A stretch of 64,000 nucleotides of DNA from Sphingomonadales bacterium. Its GTDB lineage: Bacteria; Pseudomonadota; Alphaproteobacteria; Sphingomonadales; Sphingomonadaceae. Made by a program: the position numbers and the translations under genes. Of this stretch, positions 20,132 through 29,014 are shown one piece after another. Position 1 is the first letter of the stretch. Each line of letters starts with the position of its first letter. The stretch lies in the NCBI GenBank assembly GCA_025351405.1, contig JANXVZ010000024.1:30702-94701 (forward strand). The letters run 5' to 3'. The notes under the pieces were generated by a model. It made no database searches, had not been told where the DNA came from, and worked only from the letters and a program-made list of their open reading frames with translations.

Positions 20132-20862
20132 ACACACCGACGTCAGGTGCGCCCCGCGGCCAGAGCTTTACGTGGCTCGACGAGACCGGATCGACCAACG
20201 ACTGGCTGCTGTCCCGCGCGGCGGAGCTTGCCGATGAGCAATGGGTGGTTACCGACCGCCAGACCGCGGGGCGCGGGCGGCGCGGGCGCTTGTGGCATGA
20301 TGGCGCCGGCAACCTGATGGCATCGGTGCTGGTGCGGCCCCAGCCCGGCGATGGCCCGGCGCAGCAATTGTCCTTCGTGGCGGCGCTGGCGCTGCACGAT
20401 GCAATGGCAGTGGTGACAGGCCCGGCGCGGCTCGGGCTGAAATGGCCCAACGACCTGCTGCTCGACGGCGCGAAACTGTCGGGCATCTTGCTTGAACGCC
20501 AGGGCGATGCTGTGGTCATCGGCTTCGGCGCCAACCTCGCCCATGCGCCGGCGGATACGGAGCGCCCGGCGATTTCGCTTGCGGCTGCAGGTTTTGCAGC
20601 ACCGGCAGCCAATGTCGTGGCCATGCGCCTCGGGGCGGCGTTTGCCATGCGCCGCGCGCTTTGGCGTGCCGAAGGCTTTGCGCCGGTTCGTCGTGACTGG
20701 CTGGCGCACGCTGCAGGGCTGGGGGAGCGCATTGCCGCGCGCCTGGGCGTCGAAACGCTGGAGGGCCGCTTCGAAGGGCTCGACGCCGATGGTGCGCTTG
20801 CGCTGCGCCTCGATAGCGGCGAATTGCGCGCCATCCACGCAGGCGAGGTTTTTGCACTGTGA
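20128..20862 (+). CDS. birA: biotin--[acetyl-CoA-carboxylase] ligase
   Basis: 244 residues from TTG at 20128, which overlaps the nuoN stop as TTGA. Makes biotinyl-AMP and transfers biotin to the carboxyl-carrier protein. Motifs: ETGSTNDWLL, the ligase glycine-rich loop GRGRRGRLW, and KWPNDLLLDGAKLSGILLE containing the catalytic Lys. There is no N-terminal winged-helix, so unlike E. coli BirA this is a ligase only and not the biotin-operon repressor. The gene order nuoN-birA-coaX-rnj is typical of sphingomonads. Confidence 0.95.
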   Translation: MNTPTSGAPRGQSFTWLDETGSTNDWLLSRAAELADEQWVVTDRQTAGRGRRGRLWHDGAGNLMASVLVRPQPGDGPAQQLSFVAALALHDAMAVVTGPARLGLKWPNDLLLDGAKLSGILLERQGDAVVIGFGANLAHAPADTERPAISLAAAGFAAPAANVVAMRLGAAFAMRRALWRAEGFAPVRRDWLAHAAGLGERIAARLGVETLEGRFEGLDADGALALRLDSGELRAIHAGEVFAL

Positions 20863-20881
20863 TGATCGGGAGTGCCGGCTG

Positions 20882-21694
20882 ATGCTGCTCGCCATCGACG
20901 TTGGAAATACCAACATTGTCTTTGCCATATGCGACGGCAACACCATCAAGTGGCGCTGGCGGATTTCCACCGACGGGCAGCGAACGGCGGATGAATACGC
21001 CGTCTGGCTGCACCAGCTCATGCAGCTGGAAGGCGTCGAGCGCGCCCATATCGATGCAGCGATCATCGCCACTGTCGTGCCGCAGACCCTGTTCAACCTG
21101 CAGCGGTTGTGCCGGAAATACTTTCACGTCGAGGCCCTGATCGTCGCCGTCGGGGAAATCGACTTCGGCATCACCATCGACTTGCCCAACCCGGCTGAAG
21201 TCGGGGCGGACCGGATCGTCAACGCCATCGCCGCCCATGCCGCCCATGCCGGCAACGTCATCGTTGTCGATTTCGGCACCGCCACCACCTTCGACGTCGT
21301 TGCCGCGGACGGTGCCTACAAGGGTGGCGTCATCGCACCGGGAATTAACCTTTCGATGGACGCGCTGTACCAGGCAGCCGCCAAACTGCCGCGCATCGCC
21401 GTCGAGCCGCCGGCGGAACACCTGGGGGTAATCGGCAAGGGCACCGTCCATGCCATGCAGTCCGGCGTGTTCTGGGGGTATGTCGGGCTTATTGAAGGAT
21501 TGGTCGCACGCATTACATCAGAGGTATCGAACAGCCCCGGTGGCCCGGTTACCGTCATCGCCACCGGCGGACTTGCCACATTGTTCAGCCGCCACACATC
21601 CGCCATCGATAGCGTCGATGGGGATTTGACCATTCGCGGATTGATCCGCCTCCACACGCTCAATGCAAATAACGAAAAGAAAAATACGGAATGA
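20882..21694 (+). CDS. coaX: type III pantothenate kinase
   Basis: 270 residues; first step of coenzyme A synthesis. It is the ASKHA-fold type III enzyme: MLLAIDVGNTN at the N-terminus (phosphate loop, Asp6), GADRIVNAIAAHA, and the VVDFGTATTFDVV motif. The start is ATG at 20882. The stop overlaps the rnj start by ATGA. Type III kinases need a monovalent cation and resist CoA feedback; that is family knowledge. Confidence 0.96.
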   Translation: MLLAIDVGNTNIVFAICDGNTIKWRWRISTDGQRTADEYAVWLHQLMQLEGVERAHIDAAIIATVVPQTLFNLQRLCRKYFHVEALIVAVGEIDFGITIDLPNPAEVGADRIVNAIAAHAAHAGNVIVVDFGTATTFDVVAADGAYKGGVIAPGINLSMDALYQAAAKLPRIAVEPPAEHLGVIGKGTVHAMQSGVFWGYVGLIEGLVARITSEVSNSPGGPVTVIATGGLATLFSRHTSAIDSVDGDLTIRGLIRLHTLNANNEKKNTE

Positions 21695-23337
21695 AACCTG
21701 GTAAAGAACTGATCTTCCTGCCGCTTGGCGGTTCAGGCGAGATCGGCATGAACGTCAATCTCTATGGCTGCAACGGCAAATGGGTGATGGTCGATCTCGG
21801 CATGACCTTTGCCGATCCGTCCTATCCCGGCGTCGATCTCGTGCTGCCGGACCTCAGCTTCATCGAGGATCGCGCCAAGGACCTGCTCGGCATCGTGCTC
21901 ACGCATGGCCATGAAGACCATATCGGCGCCATCCCCTACCTCGCCGCCGATCTTGGCGTGCCGTTGTATGCGACGCCGTTCACCGCCGGGCTCATTCGCA
22001 AGAAGCTCGACGAGGAGGGCCTGTCGAAGGAGGTCAAGCTGCACATCATCCCGATGGGCGGGACCCTGCAACTCGGTGATTTCGGCTTCAAATATGTGGC
22101 GCTGGCGCATTCGATTCCCGAAGGCAATGCGCTGATCATCGATACGCCCTATGGCCGGATTTTCCATACCGGCGACTGGAAGCTCGATGACGGCCCGCTG
22201 CTCGGCGACCCGGCGAGCGCGGCGCAGCTTACCGCGATCGGCGATGCCGGCGTGCTGGCGATGGTCGGCGATTCGACAAATGTCTTCAACGCCGAAGCCT
22301 CGGGCAGCGAGACCGGCGTCCGCGAAGGGCTGTTGAAGCTCATCAAGGCGCGGAAGACGGGGCGCGTGGTCGTCACCACCTTCGCCTCGAATGCGGCGCG
22401 GCTGGCAACGCTCGGCTATGTCGCCAAGGAAACCGGGCGGCACCTCGTGCTCGCTGGGCGGTCGATGGACCGCATCACCGAAGTCGCCAAGGCAACGGGC
22501 TATCTGAAGGATATGCCGCCGACGCTGTCCTGGGCCAATGCTGCCAGCATGGATCCATCCAAGCTGTTGATCCTGTGCACCGGGGCACAGGGTGAGCCGC
22601 AGGCGGCCTTGAGCCGCATCGCCGATGGCAGCCACCCGGCGATCAAGCTGGAGGCCGGCGATCTCGTCGTCTATTCCTCTAAGCAGATCCCCGGCAACGA
22701 ACTCGCCATCGGCCGGGTGCAGAACGCGCTGGCCACCCGCGGTATCGAGGTCATCACCGAAAAGCAGGCGCATGTGCACGTTTCGGGCCACCCCGGTGCG
22801 CCCGAGCTTGCGGAAATGTATCGCTGGATTCGCCCGCAGATCGCCATCCCGGTGCACGGCGAACGCCGCCATATGGAGGCCCATGCCCGCCTGGCGCTGG
22901 CCAGTGGCGTCAAAAAGGCGATGGTGCCGATCAACGGCAGCGCCATCCGGCTCGCCCCCGATGGTCCCAAGCTGCTCAGCCATGAAAAGGTCGGCCGGCT
23001 GGTTCTCGATGGCGATGTCATCCTGCCCGCCGACGGGATCACCATCGTCGAGCGCCGCCGGCTGATGCACAGCGGCTATATGAGCGCCACCATCGTGCTC
23101 AACCGCGACGGCAAGCTGGCCGCCCCACCGGCGATCATCGCCCAGGGCGTGCCGGTGGAAGAGGACAAGGCCGATTTCCTGGCCCAGTGTTCGGAAGCCG
23201 CCGCCGGCGCCGCCAAGAAGGCCGACCAGAAGCAACCGGAAAAGTTCGCCGAAGCCGTGCGTGTCGCCGTCCGCCGCGTCGCCCGCGAATGGACGGGCAA
23301 AAAGCCGGTAACCGAAGTCCAGGTCGTTCGGCTGTAG
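21691..23337 (+). CDS. rnj: ribonuclease J
   Basis: 548 residues; zinc-dependent beta-CASP nuclease with 5'-3' exo- and endonuclease activity used in RNA decay and rRNA maturation. Metal site THGHEDH (His72, His74, Asp76, His77), then HTGDWKLDD and GDSTNVFNAEASGSE. The beta-CASP region and a C-terminal domain (from about 450) follow, with an Ala/Lys-rich segment near residue 510. Overlaps coaX by ATGA; the DUF1467 gene starts 4 bp after its stop. Confidence 0.96.
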   Translation: MKPGKELIFLPLGGSGEIGMNVNLYGCNGKWVMVDLGMTFADPSYPGVDLVLPDLSFIEDRAKDLLGIVLTHGHEDHIGAIPYLAADLGVPLYATPFTAGLIRKKLDEEGLSKEVKLHIIPMGGTLQLGDFGFKYVALAHSIPEGNALIIDTPYGRIFHTGDWKLDDGPLLGDPASAAQLTAIGDAGVLAMVGDSTNVFNAEASGSETGVREGLLKLIKARKTGRVVVTTFASNAARLATLGYVAKETGRHLVLAGRSMDRITEVAKATGYLKDMPPTLSWANAASMDPSKLLILCTGAQGEPQAALSRIADGSHPAIKLEAGDLVVYSSKQIPGNELAIGRVQNALATRGIEVITEKQAHVHVSGHPGAPELAEMYRWIRPQIAIPVHGERRHMEAHARLALASGVKKAMVPINGSAIRLAPDGPKLLSHEKVGRLVLDGDVILPADGITIVERRRLMHSGYMSATIVLNRDGKLAAPPAIIAQGVPVEEDKADFLAQCSEAAAGAAKKADQKQPEKFAEAVRVAVRRVAREWTGKKPVTEVQVVRL

Positions 23338-23341
23338 TGCA

Positions 23342-23596
23342 ATGTCGCTGACGTTGGGCACGGCCATCTACCTGTGCATCTGGTCGCTGACCCTGTTCGC
23401 GGTGCTGCCTTTCCGGGTGCGCACCAGCCGTGAACAGGGCAGCCGACCGGTGCCCGGTGAAGCCGATTCAGCGCCGGTAAACCCGATGCTGTGGTGGAAG
23501 CTGAAGTGGACGACGATCATCGCGACGGTGCTGTTCGCGCTGTTCTACGCCAATTACGTCAAGGGTTGGGTAACGCTGGACAGCTTCCCGGGCTGA
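23342..23596 (+). CDS. DUF1467 family small membrane protein
   Basis: 84 residues. One helix at about 5-22 (GTAIYLCIWSLTLFAVLPF), the conserved RVRTSREQG turn, a Pro-rich polar loop, and a second helix at about 55-72 (TTIIATVLFALFYANYV). This is the normal size and pattern of DUF1467, found in alphaproteobacteria and often next to rnj. Function unknown. Last gene of the nuoG-rnj run. Confidence 0.85.
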   Translation: MSLTLGTAIYLCIWSLTLFAVLPFRVRTSREQGSRPVPGEADSAPVNPMLWWKLKWTTIIATVLFALFYANYVKGWVTLDSFPG

Positions 23597-23703
23597 GGGC
23601 CTGGCATGTGCCGATCCGCGATTGATCGACGCCCTTGAAAACGGACAATTTGTAGGAAACACTGACTTTTCCAAGGCGTTGATTTCCTTGGATATCGGCT
23701 CGG

Positions 23704-23736
23704 AAGGTCAGCCCCGGGAGGCGTTTTCCTGACCTT
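23704..23736 (+). repeat. inverted repeat AAGGTCAG / CTGACCTT
   Basis: Perfect 8-bp arms (23704-23711 and 23729-23736) around a 17-bp loop, about 110 bp after the DUF1467 gene. No T tract on the plus strand follows immediately, so a terminator is possible but weakly supported. Confidence 0.4.
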
Positions 23737-23881
23737 TCGATTGGCGGTTGCACGGGTTGCGAAAGCCGCTGTTCCGCTGGAGTCGGCTATCGCCCACTTG
23801 CGGACATTCGCGGGCTGATGCTGGACAGCAATCATCACCAATTCAGTTGCGGTCCGTGGCTCACGGCGACATGTTCGCTGG

Positions 23882-24216
23882 ATGATATGGACCGACGCTC
23901 AAATCGTTGAAGCGCACGAGCACTGCTTCGAGAACGCGAAGGAGGTGCAGGCAAGTGAGCGGTGTGTCTGCTACTTCTGCGCGGCCAACGAGTTGCCGGG
24001 AGCTTATTTCAAACCTGCCGCTATCACCGAGTGGCTCAATCCAGCCGGCCGTGACGCCAAAACCGGTGTAGAGGCTTTCGGTCAGGTCCGGCGCCGCTGT
24101 CCGATCGAGCAACTGCGTTCTGTCCGAACTGCACATTTGACATGGTCATCGGAGATGCGTCGGGTCTCCCGATCAGCGACCCGAGCTTTATATCGGCTAT
24201 CGACGTGCGCTTCTAA
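23882..24216 (+). pseudogene. frameshifted remnant of a small zinc-ribbon cytoplasmic protein
   Basis: The reading frame from ATG at 23882 starts well (MIWTDAQIVEAHEHC..., then CVCYFC and ITEWLN). After about 24090 it turns into Arg/Ser-rich nonsense. One other frame picks up just before 24103 with DRATAFCPNC and IGDASGLPISDPSF and stops at 24214-24216. Together these make the familiar small protein with CxxC...CPxC and a GDASG(F/L)P(I/V) C-terminus. The span is 335 nt, one base short of a multiple of three, so a one-base deletion (or a two-base insertion) separates the halves. Genuine decay and a sequencing error cannot be told apart here. Confidence 0.6.
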
Positions 24217-24441
24217 ATTTGGTGAGGTGCATGCGATTGACGGACGGCGCGGCGATGTCCGCTAACCACCAATAACCGCCATTCTGCAGCAGTTCGCAAT
24301 ATAGTCCGCACCATTCTGATTTTGGCAGACCTTTCGCTGCATTTTGCGCGGACGTGCTGACAATAAGAAAGAGCGGACGCGCTTTCGTAGTAGCGATTTC
24401 GCCGCCTGTAGGACAGGTCCGCTCCACGTGCAGCAGTCGCG
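24217..24441. other. non-coding stretch with repeated GCGGAC/GTCCGC words
   Basis: No gene seen. It contains GTCCGC at 24257, 24304 and 24418 and GCGGAC at 24348 and 24373 (another GCGGAC lies at 23800). GAGCGGAC (24371-24378) and GTCCGCTC (24418-24425) form an 8-bp inverted repeat. The base composition is less GC-rich than the flanking genes. Confidence 0.5.
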
Positions 24442-26595
24442 CTAACCCCGCAGCCGCTCGGTGGCCTGTGCCAGCGCGACGTACAGCTTGCCGACATCCG
24501 ACGACAGCAGGGTAATCGCCAGCGTCTTGCCTTCGCGGTCAGGCAGGACGCTTTTGATCAGCGATTCGAATTCGACCATGTAGCGTGATGCCTGTTCGCG
24601 AAACGGCGGGTCGTGGCTGAAGTGCCGGGAGATGGCACGTTCGGTCTCCTTGTCGAACAGCCGGACCATGCGGCGCGTGAACACGCTCTTGTCGCCCTTG
24701 AGATAGCCTTCCCATGCCTTGTCGTCGATATCGACCGACAGCAGTTTGGCGATGTCGATCGAAACGCCCTGCAGCGATTCCAGCAGGGTGCCCGATCGCC
24801 GTGCGATATCGTCGCGCAGATGGATTTCATAGCGCGAGTCGACCTCGTCGATGCGGCGTTCGACGACCGCGACGGTCTCGGCAAGCCCGATCAGCCGCTG
24901 GCTGATGCGTTCGACGGCCGTCTGTGCCGAGCTTTCGGCGCTGCGATGGGCGCTTTCGATATCGGCGAGTTGCGCGCGGATGGGGGCGCCGAACGCGGTT
25001 TCGGCGCGGGACGAACCGGCGCTATCGAGCGCCTGCTCGGCCTCCTCGACCACGCGCGACAGGGTCTCGCGCATCGTCCCCGCGGTCTGGTTGGCAATCT
25101 CGCGGACCCGGCCAAAGACTTCGATAAGTTGGGTCGATGCGGACAGCGCGGTATCGCCGGTACGGGCCTCGAGGCTGTCGAGCACGCCGCGCGCCTCTGC
25201 CAGTTCGGCGGCAAAGCGCGCCGTGGCGGTTTCGAGCGACGTGCTGGCGGTGTCGAAATGGCCGCGCGCCACGGCGATGGCGTCGCCGCTCGCAGCCATC
25301 GGCGCTGCCAGCGCATCGACCCGGTCGTGCAGATCGGCGAGGCGCAGCGTCATGTCTTCGATCTTGGGCAGCGCATTGGGCAGGGCGCTGCCCAGCGTCT
25401 GCATGACCGCGTCGCCGGCCGTGCCGATATCGCCGACCTTGGCTTCGACGGCTTCCAGCGCGGCCTGGGTATTGGCGATGGGTTCACCGAGCCGGAAGAT
25501 GGCGTCACGTGCCTCGGCCATTTTTTCGGACATTGCGGTCAGTATGGCCGTGCCGGCATTGGCGGAATTGCCCAGCTTGGCATCGAGCACGCCAAAGCCG
25601 CGTTCGACCTCGTCGATGAGGCCGCGTGAACGTGTCGCCTGGGCTTCGAGTTGGCTGCCGAGCTGCTCGGTGGTCCCGAGCAGCGATTCGAGCCGCTGGG
25701 CAATAAGCCGCGCCGCCTCACCGCCGATATGGTCGAGCGTCACCCGGGCCTGGTCGATGCTGGCCAGCAGGGCGCTGGTCTGGGTGTGGACGCCGTCGCG
25801 GGTGGCATCCATGGCGCTGGCGGTGCGGGCAAAGGCCGTATCGACGCCTTCGCGCAATTGCGCCAGCGGCGCGGCGACGGCCTCGTGCGCGGCGCGTGCG
25901 GTGTCGGCAATCGCCGCCAGGCCTTCGACGCTGTGCGCCTGCATTTGCTGGGCTTCGATGCCGGCGTCATGGGCGCGTTGCTGCAGCGCCGCCAGCATGG
26001 CTTCGGCCTCGGCAACCTGGCGCTTGAGATCGGTGTCGACATGGCCGAGGAGTTCCGTCAAGCGCTCGGCCTGCTGAACCGCCGCCGGGGCCGAGGCTTC
26101 GAGCTGTGCACACGCCGCTTCGGCGCGATCGGTGGCGCCGGCGAGCAGGTTGCCCGAATTGTCGAGGCGTTCGGCGGCGGTATAAAGCGCCTGGTAATGC
26201 CCCTCTATTGGCGCAGCGACGCTTTCGATGCGCTGCACCAATGCCGCCACGCGCTCCTCCATGGCAAGAAGCGTCGCACCGCCATCGCTGATGCGGGCCT
26301 CGACGGCGCGCGTGTGCTGGGCGAGCATCGCGGCTTGCAGGGCGCGATCGCCCGTGCGTTCCCGCAATTGGGTGGCGGCCAGCCAGATCAGCGCCAGCGG
26401 GGCGGCGAGCAACAACAGGACCGCGCCCCCCAGCCACAGCATCTGCAAGCCGGGCGACACTGCGAATTCGCCCGACCGGGCAGCGACCGCCAGCGTGGCG
26501 AGCAGCCCGAGCAGCACCACCCAGACCAGCGTCGCGGCAAGTGCGATTGCCACCGGCCAGCGCCGTGGTGGCCCAATATCCTCGATGGCGTCCAT
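24442..26595 (-). CDS. long coiled-coil membrane protein of unknown function
   Basis: 717 residues from ATG at 26595. Two N-terminal membrane helices (about 14-38 and 52-75) are followed by some 500 residues of Ala/Glu/Gln/Arg-rich heptad-like sequence with almost no Pro, so a long coiled coil. A more globular C-terminal part starts at about 610 (SVDIDDKAWEGYLKGDKSVFTRRMVRLFDKETERAISRHF...) and is probably the conserved domain. The layout recalls an MCP or a tether, but I see no HAMP or MCP signalling hairpin motif. Its ATG overlaps the stop of the upstream CDP-alcohol phosphotransferase (TAATG), so the two are probably translated together. Confidence 0.7.
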   Translation of the reverse strand: MDAIEDIGPPRRWPVAIALAATLVWVVLLGLLATLAVAARSGEFAVSPGLQMLWLGGAVLLLLAAPLALIWLAATQLRERTGDRALQAAMLAQHTRAVEARISDGGATLLAMEERVAALVQRIESVAAPIEGHYQALYTAAERLDNSGNLLAGATDRAEAACAQLEASAPAAVQQAERLTELLGHVDTDLKRQVAEAEAMLAALQQRAHDAGIEAQQMQAHSVEGLAAIADTARAAHEAVAAPLAQLREGVDTAFARTASAMDATRDGVHTQTSALLASIDQARVTLDHIGGEAARLIAQRLESLLGTTEQLGSQLEAQATRSRGLIDEVERGFGVLDAKLGNSANAGTAILTAMSEKMAEARDAIFRLGEPIANTQAALEAVEAKVGDIGTAGDAVMQTLGSALPNALPKIEDMTLRLADLHDRVDALAAPMAASGDAIAVARGHFDTASTSLETATARFAAELAEARGVLDSLEARTGDTALSASTQLIEVFGRVREIANQTAGTMRETLSRVVEEAEQALDSAGSSRAETAFGAPIRAQLADIESAHRSAESSAQTAVERISQRLIGLAETVAVVERRIDEVDSRYEIHLRDDIARRSGTLLESLQGVSIDIAKLLSVDIDDKAWEGYLKGDKSVFTRRMVRLFDKETERAISRHFSHDPPFREQASRYMVEFESLIKSVLPDREGKTLAITLLSSDVGKLYVALAQATERLRG

Positions 26596-27452
26596 TATCC
26601 CCCTGCGTGTCGGACGGGTGGCACAACGGCGTTTTGACCCTGCGCCAGTTCTGCCACCCCGGCTTCGCGTTGACGTAGCCGCAAGGCCATCAGCAACGCC
26701 AGCAATGTCAGCCCGAAAATTTCCCAATACCAGTAGAATCGCGGATTGCCGGCCAAACAGGCAATGGCGATGACGAATGTGCGGTTGTTGGCAGACAGCA
26801 ACGACAGGCCGCGCACCAGCGGCGACGTGCGTTCGAGATAGGCCTGCAAAAGCGCCGGCCGCGCCAGCAAAGCCGAATCGATGGCGCGAACCCCACTGCC
26901 GAGGTGCGATTCGACCCAATTGTACCCGGCTTCGATACTGATGCCCGATGGCGGCCTGATTTCGGTGGCAAAGACGCCGCGCGCCCGGCGCTTCCAGGCT
27001 TCGCGTTCGCCCTCGTACCAGGCCGACTGGACCGCGTGGCAGGCCCCCGAGGTGACGGCCAGCGCCATCGCCGCGTGCCAATTCGCAAGGCTGAGCGCCA
27101 GCGGGATGAGCACGACGATGAACACCATGTAATCACACAGTCCATCGATGACGCGGCCAAAGGCGCTGGCCTTGCCGCTGGCCCGTGCCAGCTTGCCATC
27201 GAGCCCGTCCATCACGTGCCACGCCAGCATCAGCAACAACCCGGCCACCACGGCGAGGGGCTGTTGCCAGTGCCGATAGCAGGCGCCGGCAAGGATTCCG
27301 CAGCCCAGCCCGGCAAAGGACACGACATTGGGGTGGATGCCCAGACGCAGCGCGCCCGGCAGCAACCGGTCGGCAATCGGGTGGATCAGCCACAGGTTGC
27401 TCGGGTCTTCGATCACGTTCGGGCGTGCAACGGTGGCGTCGAAATTCTTCAC
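26595..27452 (-). CDS. CDP-alcohol phosphatidyltransferase family enzyme
   Basis: 285 residues, six predicted membrane helices. It has the full family signature D-G-x2-D-G-x2-A-R-x8-G-x3-D-x3-D at residues 82-107 (DGLDGKLAR...G99...D103...D107), so it should be catalytically competent, transferring a phospho-alcohol from a CDP-activated donor to an acceptor alcohol. The donor cannot be read from sequence, but it is divergent from a second CDP-alcohol phosphotransferase that leads into inositol-phosphate genes, so phosphatidylinositol-type or inositol-phosphodiester synthesis is a reasonable guess. Alternatives are phosphatidylglycerophosphate- or phosphatidylserine-like reactions. Confidence 0.85.
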   Translation of the reverse strand: MKNFDATVARPNVIEDPSNLWLIHPIADRLLPGALRLGIHPNVVSFAGLGCGILAGACYRHWQQPLAVVAGLLLMLAWHVMDGLDGKLARASGKASAFGRVIDGLCDYMVFIVVLIPLALSLANWHAAMALAVTSGACHAVQSAWYEGEREAWKRRARGVFATEIRPPSGISIEAGYNWVESHLGSGVRAIDSALLARPALLQAYLERTSPLVRGLSLLSANNRTFVIAIACLAGNPRFYWYWEIFGLTLLALLMALRLRQREAGVAELAQGQNAVVPPVRHAGG

Positions 27453-27647
27453 GCCGCAGCGCTAATCCCCGCAGTCCAGCCTTGGCAAGTGCAACGGCAT
27501 CGCCTTATGAGGGTTCATCCAGCAAGACGGCGCCGGCCCGCTCCTTTTTTCGACCAACCAGGACATAGTATCCAAGGGGTCGGACACGGGGGCAGGCCGG
27601 TGCCGGCTTTGTGTTGTTGGGTCAAGAGTTAGTGCCGATGGAGAGTG

Positions 27648-28955
27648 ATGCATACTATCGGCCTTCTTTTCCCGCCTGCCGAGGATGTCGCGCTTCTTGT
27701 CGTCGGTGGCATCGGAATCATGGAAAGGCAGGTGCGTTTGTTGCGCCGCGCCGGCGTGACGCGATTTTTTGCGGTCGATGTCGCACCTCTGACGCCGTTG
27801 CCGGCCGATGTGGAAGCCATCAAGCCGTCGGCACTGGCCTCGATCATCGGCCGCGGTGACCGTGTCGTCGCTGTCGCGTCGGGCCTGATCATCGACGAGC
27901 GCGCCATTGCCGCCATGCTGGCAGCGCCGGTGCCGGCGATATTGACCAGCGGTGCCGGCCGGCCCGACCGCTGCGGCGTCGAAAGGCTCGATGCCTCCAG
28001 CTTTGCCGCGGGGATCCTGGCGCTGCCGGGCGCCATGGTCTTGGACGTCGCCGCGGGTCTGGGAGAGTGGGACCTCGCCTCCACGCTGACCCGCATTGCT
28101 GCACAGGACAGCCGGACGGCGCGAATCGATTTCGATGCGCTGCCGGTCTATGCCCCGGCGCGGCGCCGCGATGTCGCACTCATCTGGTCGCGCCCGGGCA
28201 ACGAGGCGGAAGCCCGCATCGCCACCGACATCGTCATTTCGGCGGCGCAGAAAGGCTGCCTCGACTGGCCGGCGCGATTTCTTCACCCCTGGCCTGAAGA
28301 CCTGCTGGTACGGTTGCTGGCACCGACTGCTATCACCCCTAACATGGTCACGCTGTTCACCGGCGTCATCGGTGTCGGCGCGGGCGTTGCCTTTGCCTGT
28401 GGCTGGTTGTGGACGGGACTCGTCCTTGCATTGATCACCGGGCCGCTGGACGGTGTCGATGGCAAGCTGGCGCGCACCCGCATCGAATTTTCGAAATGGG
28501 GTGACCTTGAACACCTGCTCGACAAGGTGCTCGAATATGGCTGGTATTTGTGCGCGGCCGGGCATTTTGCTGCGGTGATGCACAGCGGGCTGCCATGGGC
28601 GCTTGCAGCATTGATCATCTTGCCGGCGCTGGTCGAAGCCGTGCAGGGTGAGTTCTTTCGCCGCGCGACCGGCAAGCAACTCGACGATGCCGGGACCATC
28701 GAGCGCCGCATTCGGCTGGTCGCCGGGCGCCGCAACACGTTCCTGTGGACGTGGCTGCCGCTGGCGGCGCTCGATATGTGGTTCGAAGGATTTATTGTGC
28801 TCGCCACGTACAGTGTTGTTACCACGGCTATCGCGCAATGGCGGTTTTACGTTCGTTTCACCGCATACGCCAACCGCTATGGCGACCGGATTGCTGCAAA
28901 CTTCATCTCGACAGGCTACGCCTTCTTGCCCCAAAGGCACCTGTCGTCTAACTGA
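27648..28955 (+). CDS. two-domain protein: degenerate nucleotidyltransferase-like domain fused to CDP-alcohol phosphotransferase
   Basis: About 435 residues. Start uncertain: ATG at 27648 or GTG at 27645, both close behind GGAGA. Residues 1-200 look like a worn Rossmann-type nucleotidyltransferase (GGIGIMERQVRLLRRAGVTRFFAVD) without the LxAGxGTR loop. Residues from about 225 are membrane-bound with DGVDGKLAR at 268-276. The layout matches fused inositol-phosphate cytidylyltransferase / di-myo-inositol-phosphate-phosphate synthase (IPCT/DIPPS). The second half of the motif is unusual: G-x2-E-x3-D instead of G-x3-D-x3-D. Inositol-3-phosphate synthase follows on the same strand 59 bp later. Confidence 0.7.
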   Translation: MHTIGLLFPPAEDVALLVVGGIGIMERQVRLLRRAGVTRFFAVDVAPLTPLPADVEAIKPSALASIIGRGDRVVAVASGLIIDERAIAAMLAAPVPAILTSGAGRPDRCGVERLDASSFAAGILALPGAMVLDVAAGLGEWDLASTLTRIAAQDSRTARIDFDALPVYAPARRRDVALIWSRPGNEAEARIATDIVISAAQKGCLDWPARFLHPWPEDLLVRLLAPTAITPNMVTLFTGVIGVGAGVAFACGWLWTGLVLALITGPLDGVDGKLARTRIEFSKWGDLEHLLDKVLEYGWYLCAAGHFAAVMHSGLPWALAALIILPALVEAVQGEFFRRATGKQLDDAGTIERRIRLVAGRRNTFLWTWLPLAALDMWFEGFIVLATYSVVTTAIAQWRFYVRFTAYANRYGDRIAANFISTGYAFLPQRHLSSN

Positions 28956-29014
28956 AACATTTACACGATGCATTGCGCGGTCAGGCAAAGCCCCGCACAG
29001 AAGGATTCCTGCTC

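Noticed and set aside
23554..23841. Minus-strand frame of about 95 codons after the DUF1467 gene
   Set aside because: Overlaps the end of the DUF1467 gene, Arg/Ser/Pro-rich, no recognisable pattern and no ribosome site.
24197..24497. Minus-strand small frames between the zinc-ribbon remnant and the coiled-coil gene
   Set aside because: Low-complexity, overlapping frames with no start signal or family resemblance; the stretch looks non-coding.
27462..28988. Antisense frame of about 508 codons over the CDP-alcohol phosphotransferase fusion
   Set aside because: Its composition is that of a shadow frame (Arg/Gln/Asp/His-rich), and the sense strand has clear membrane helices and a DGxDGxxAR motif.
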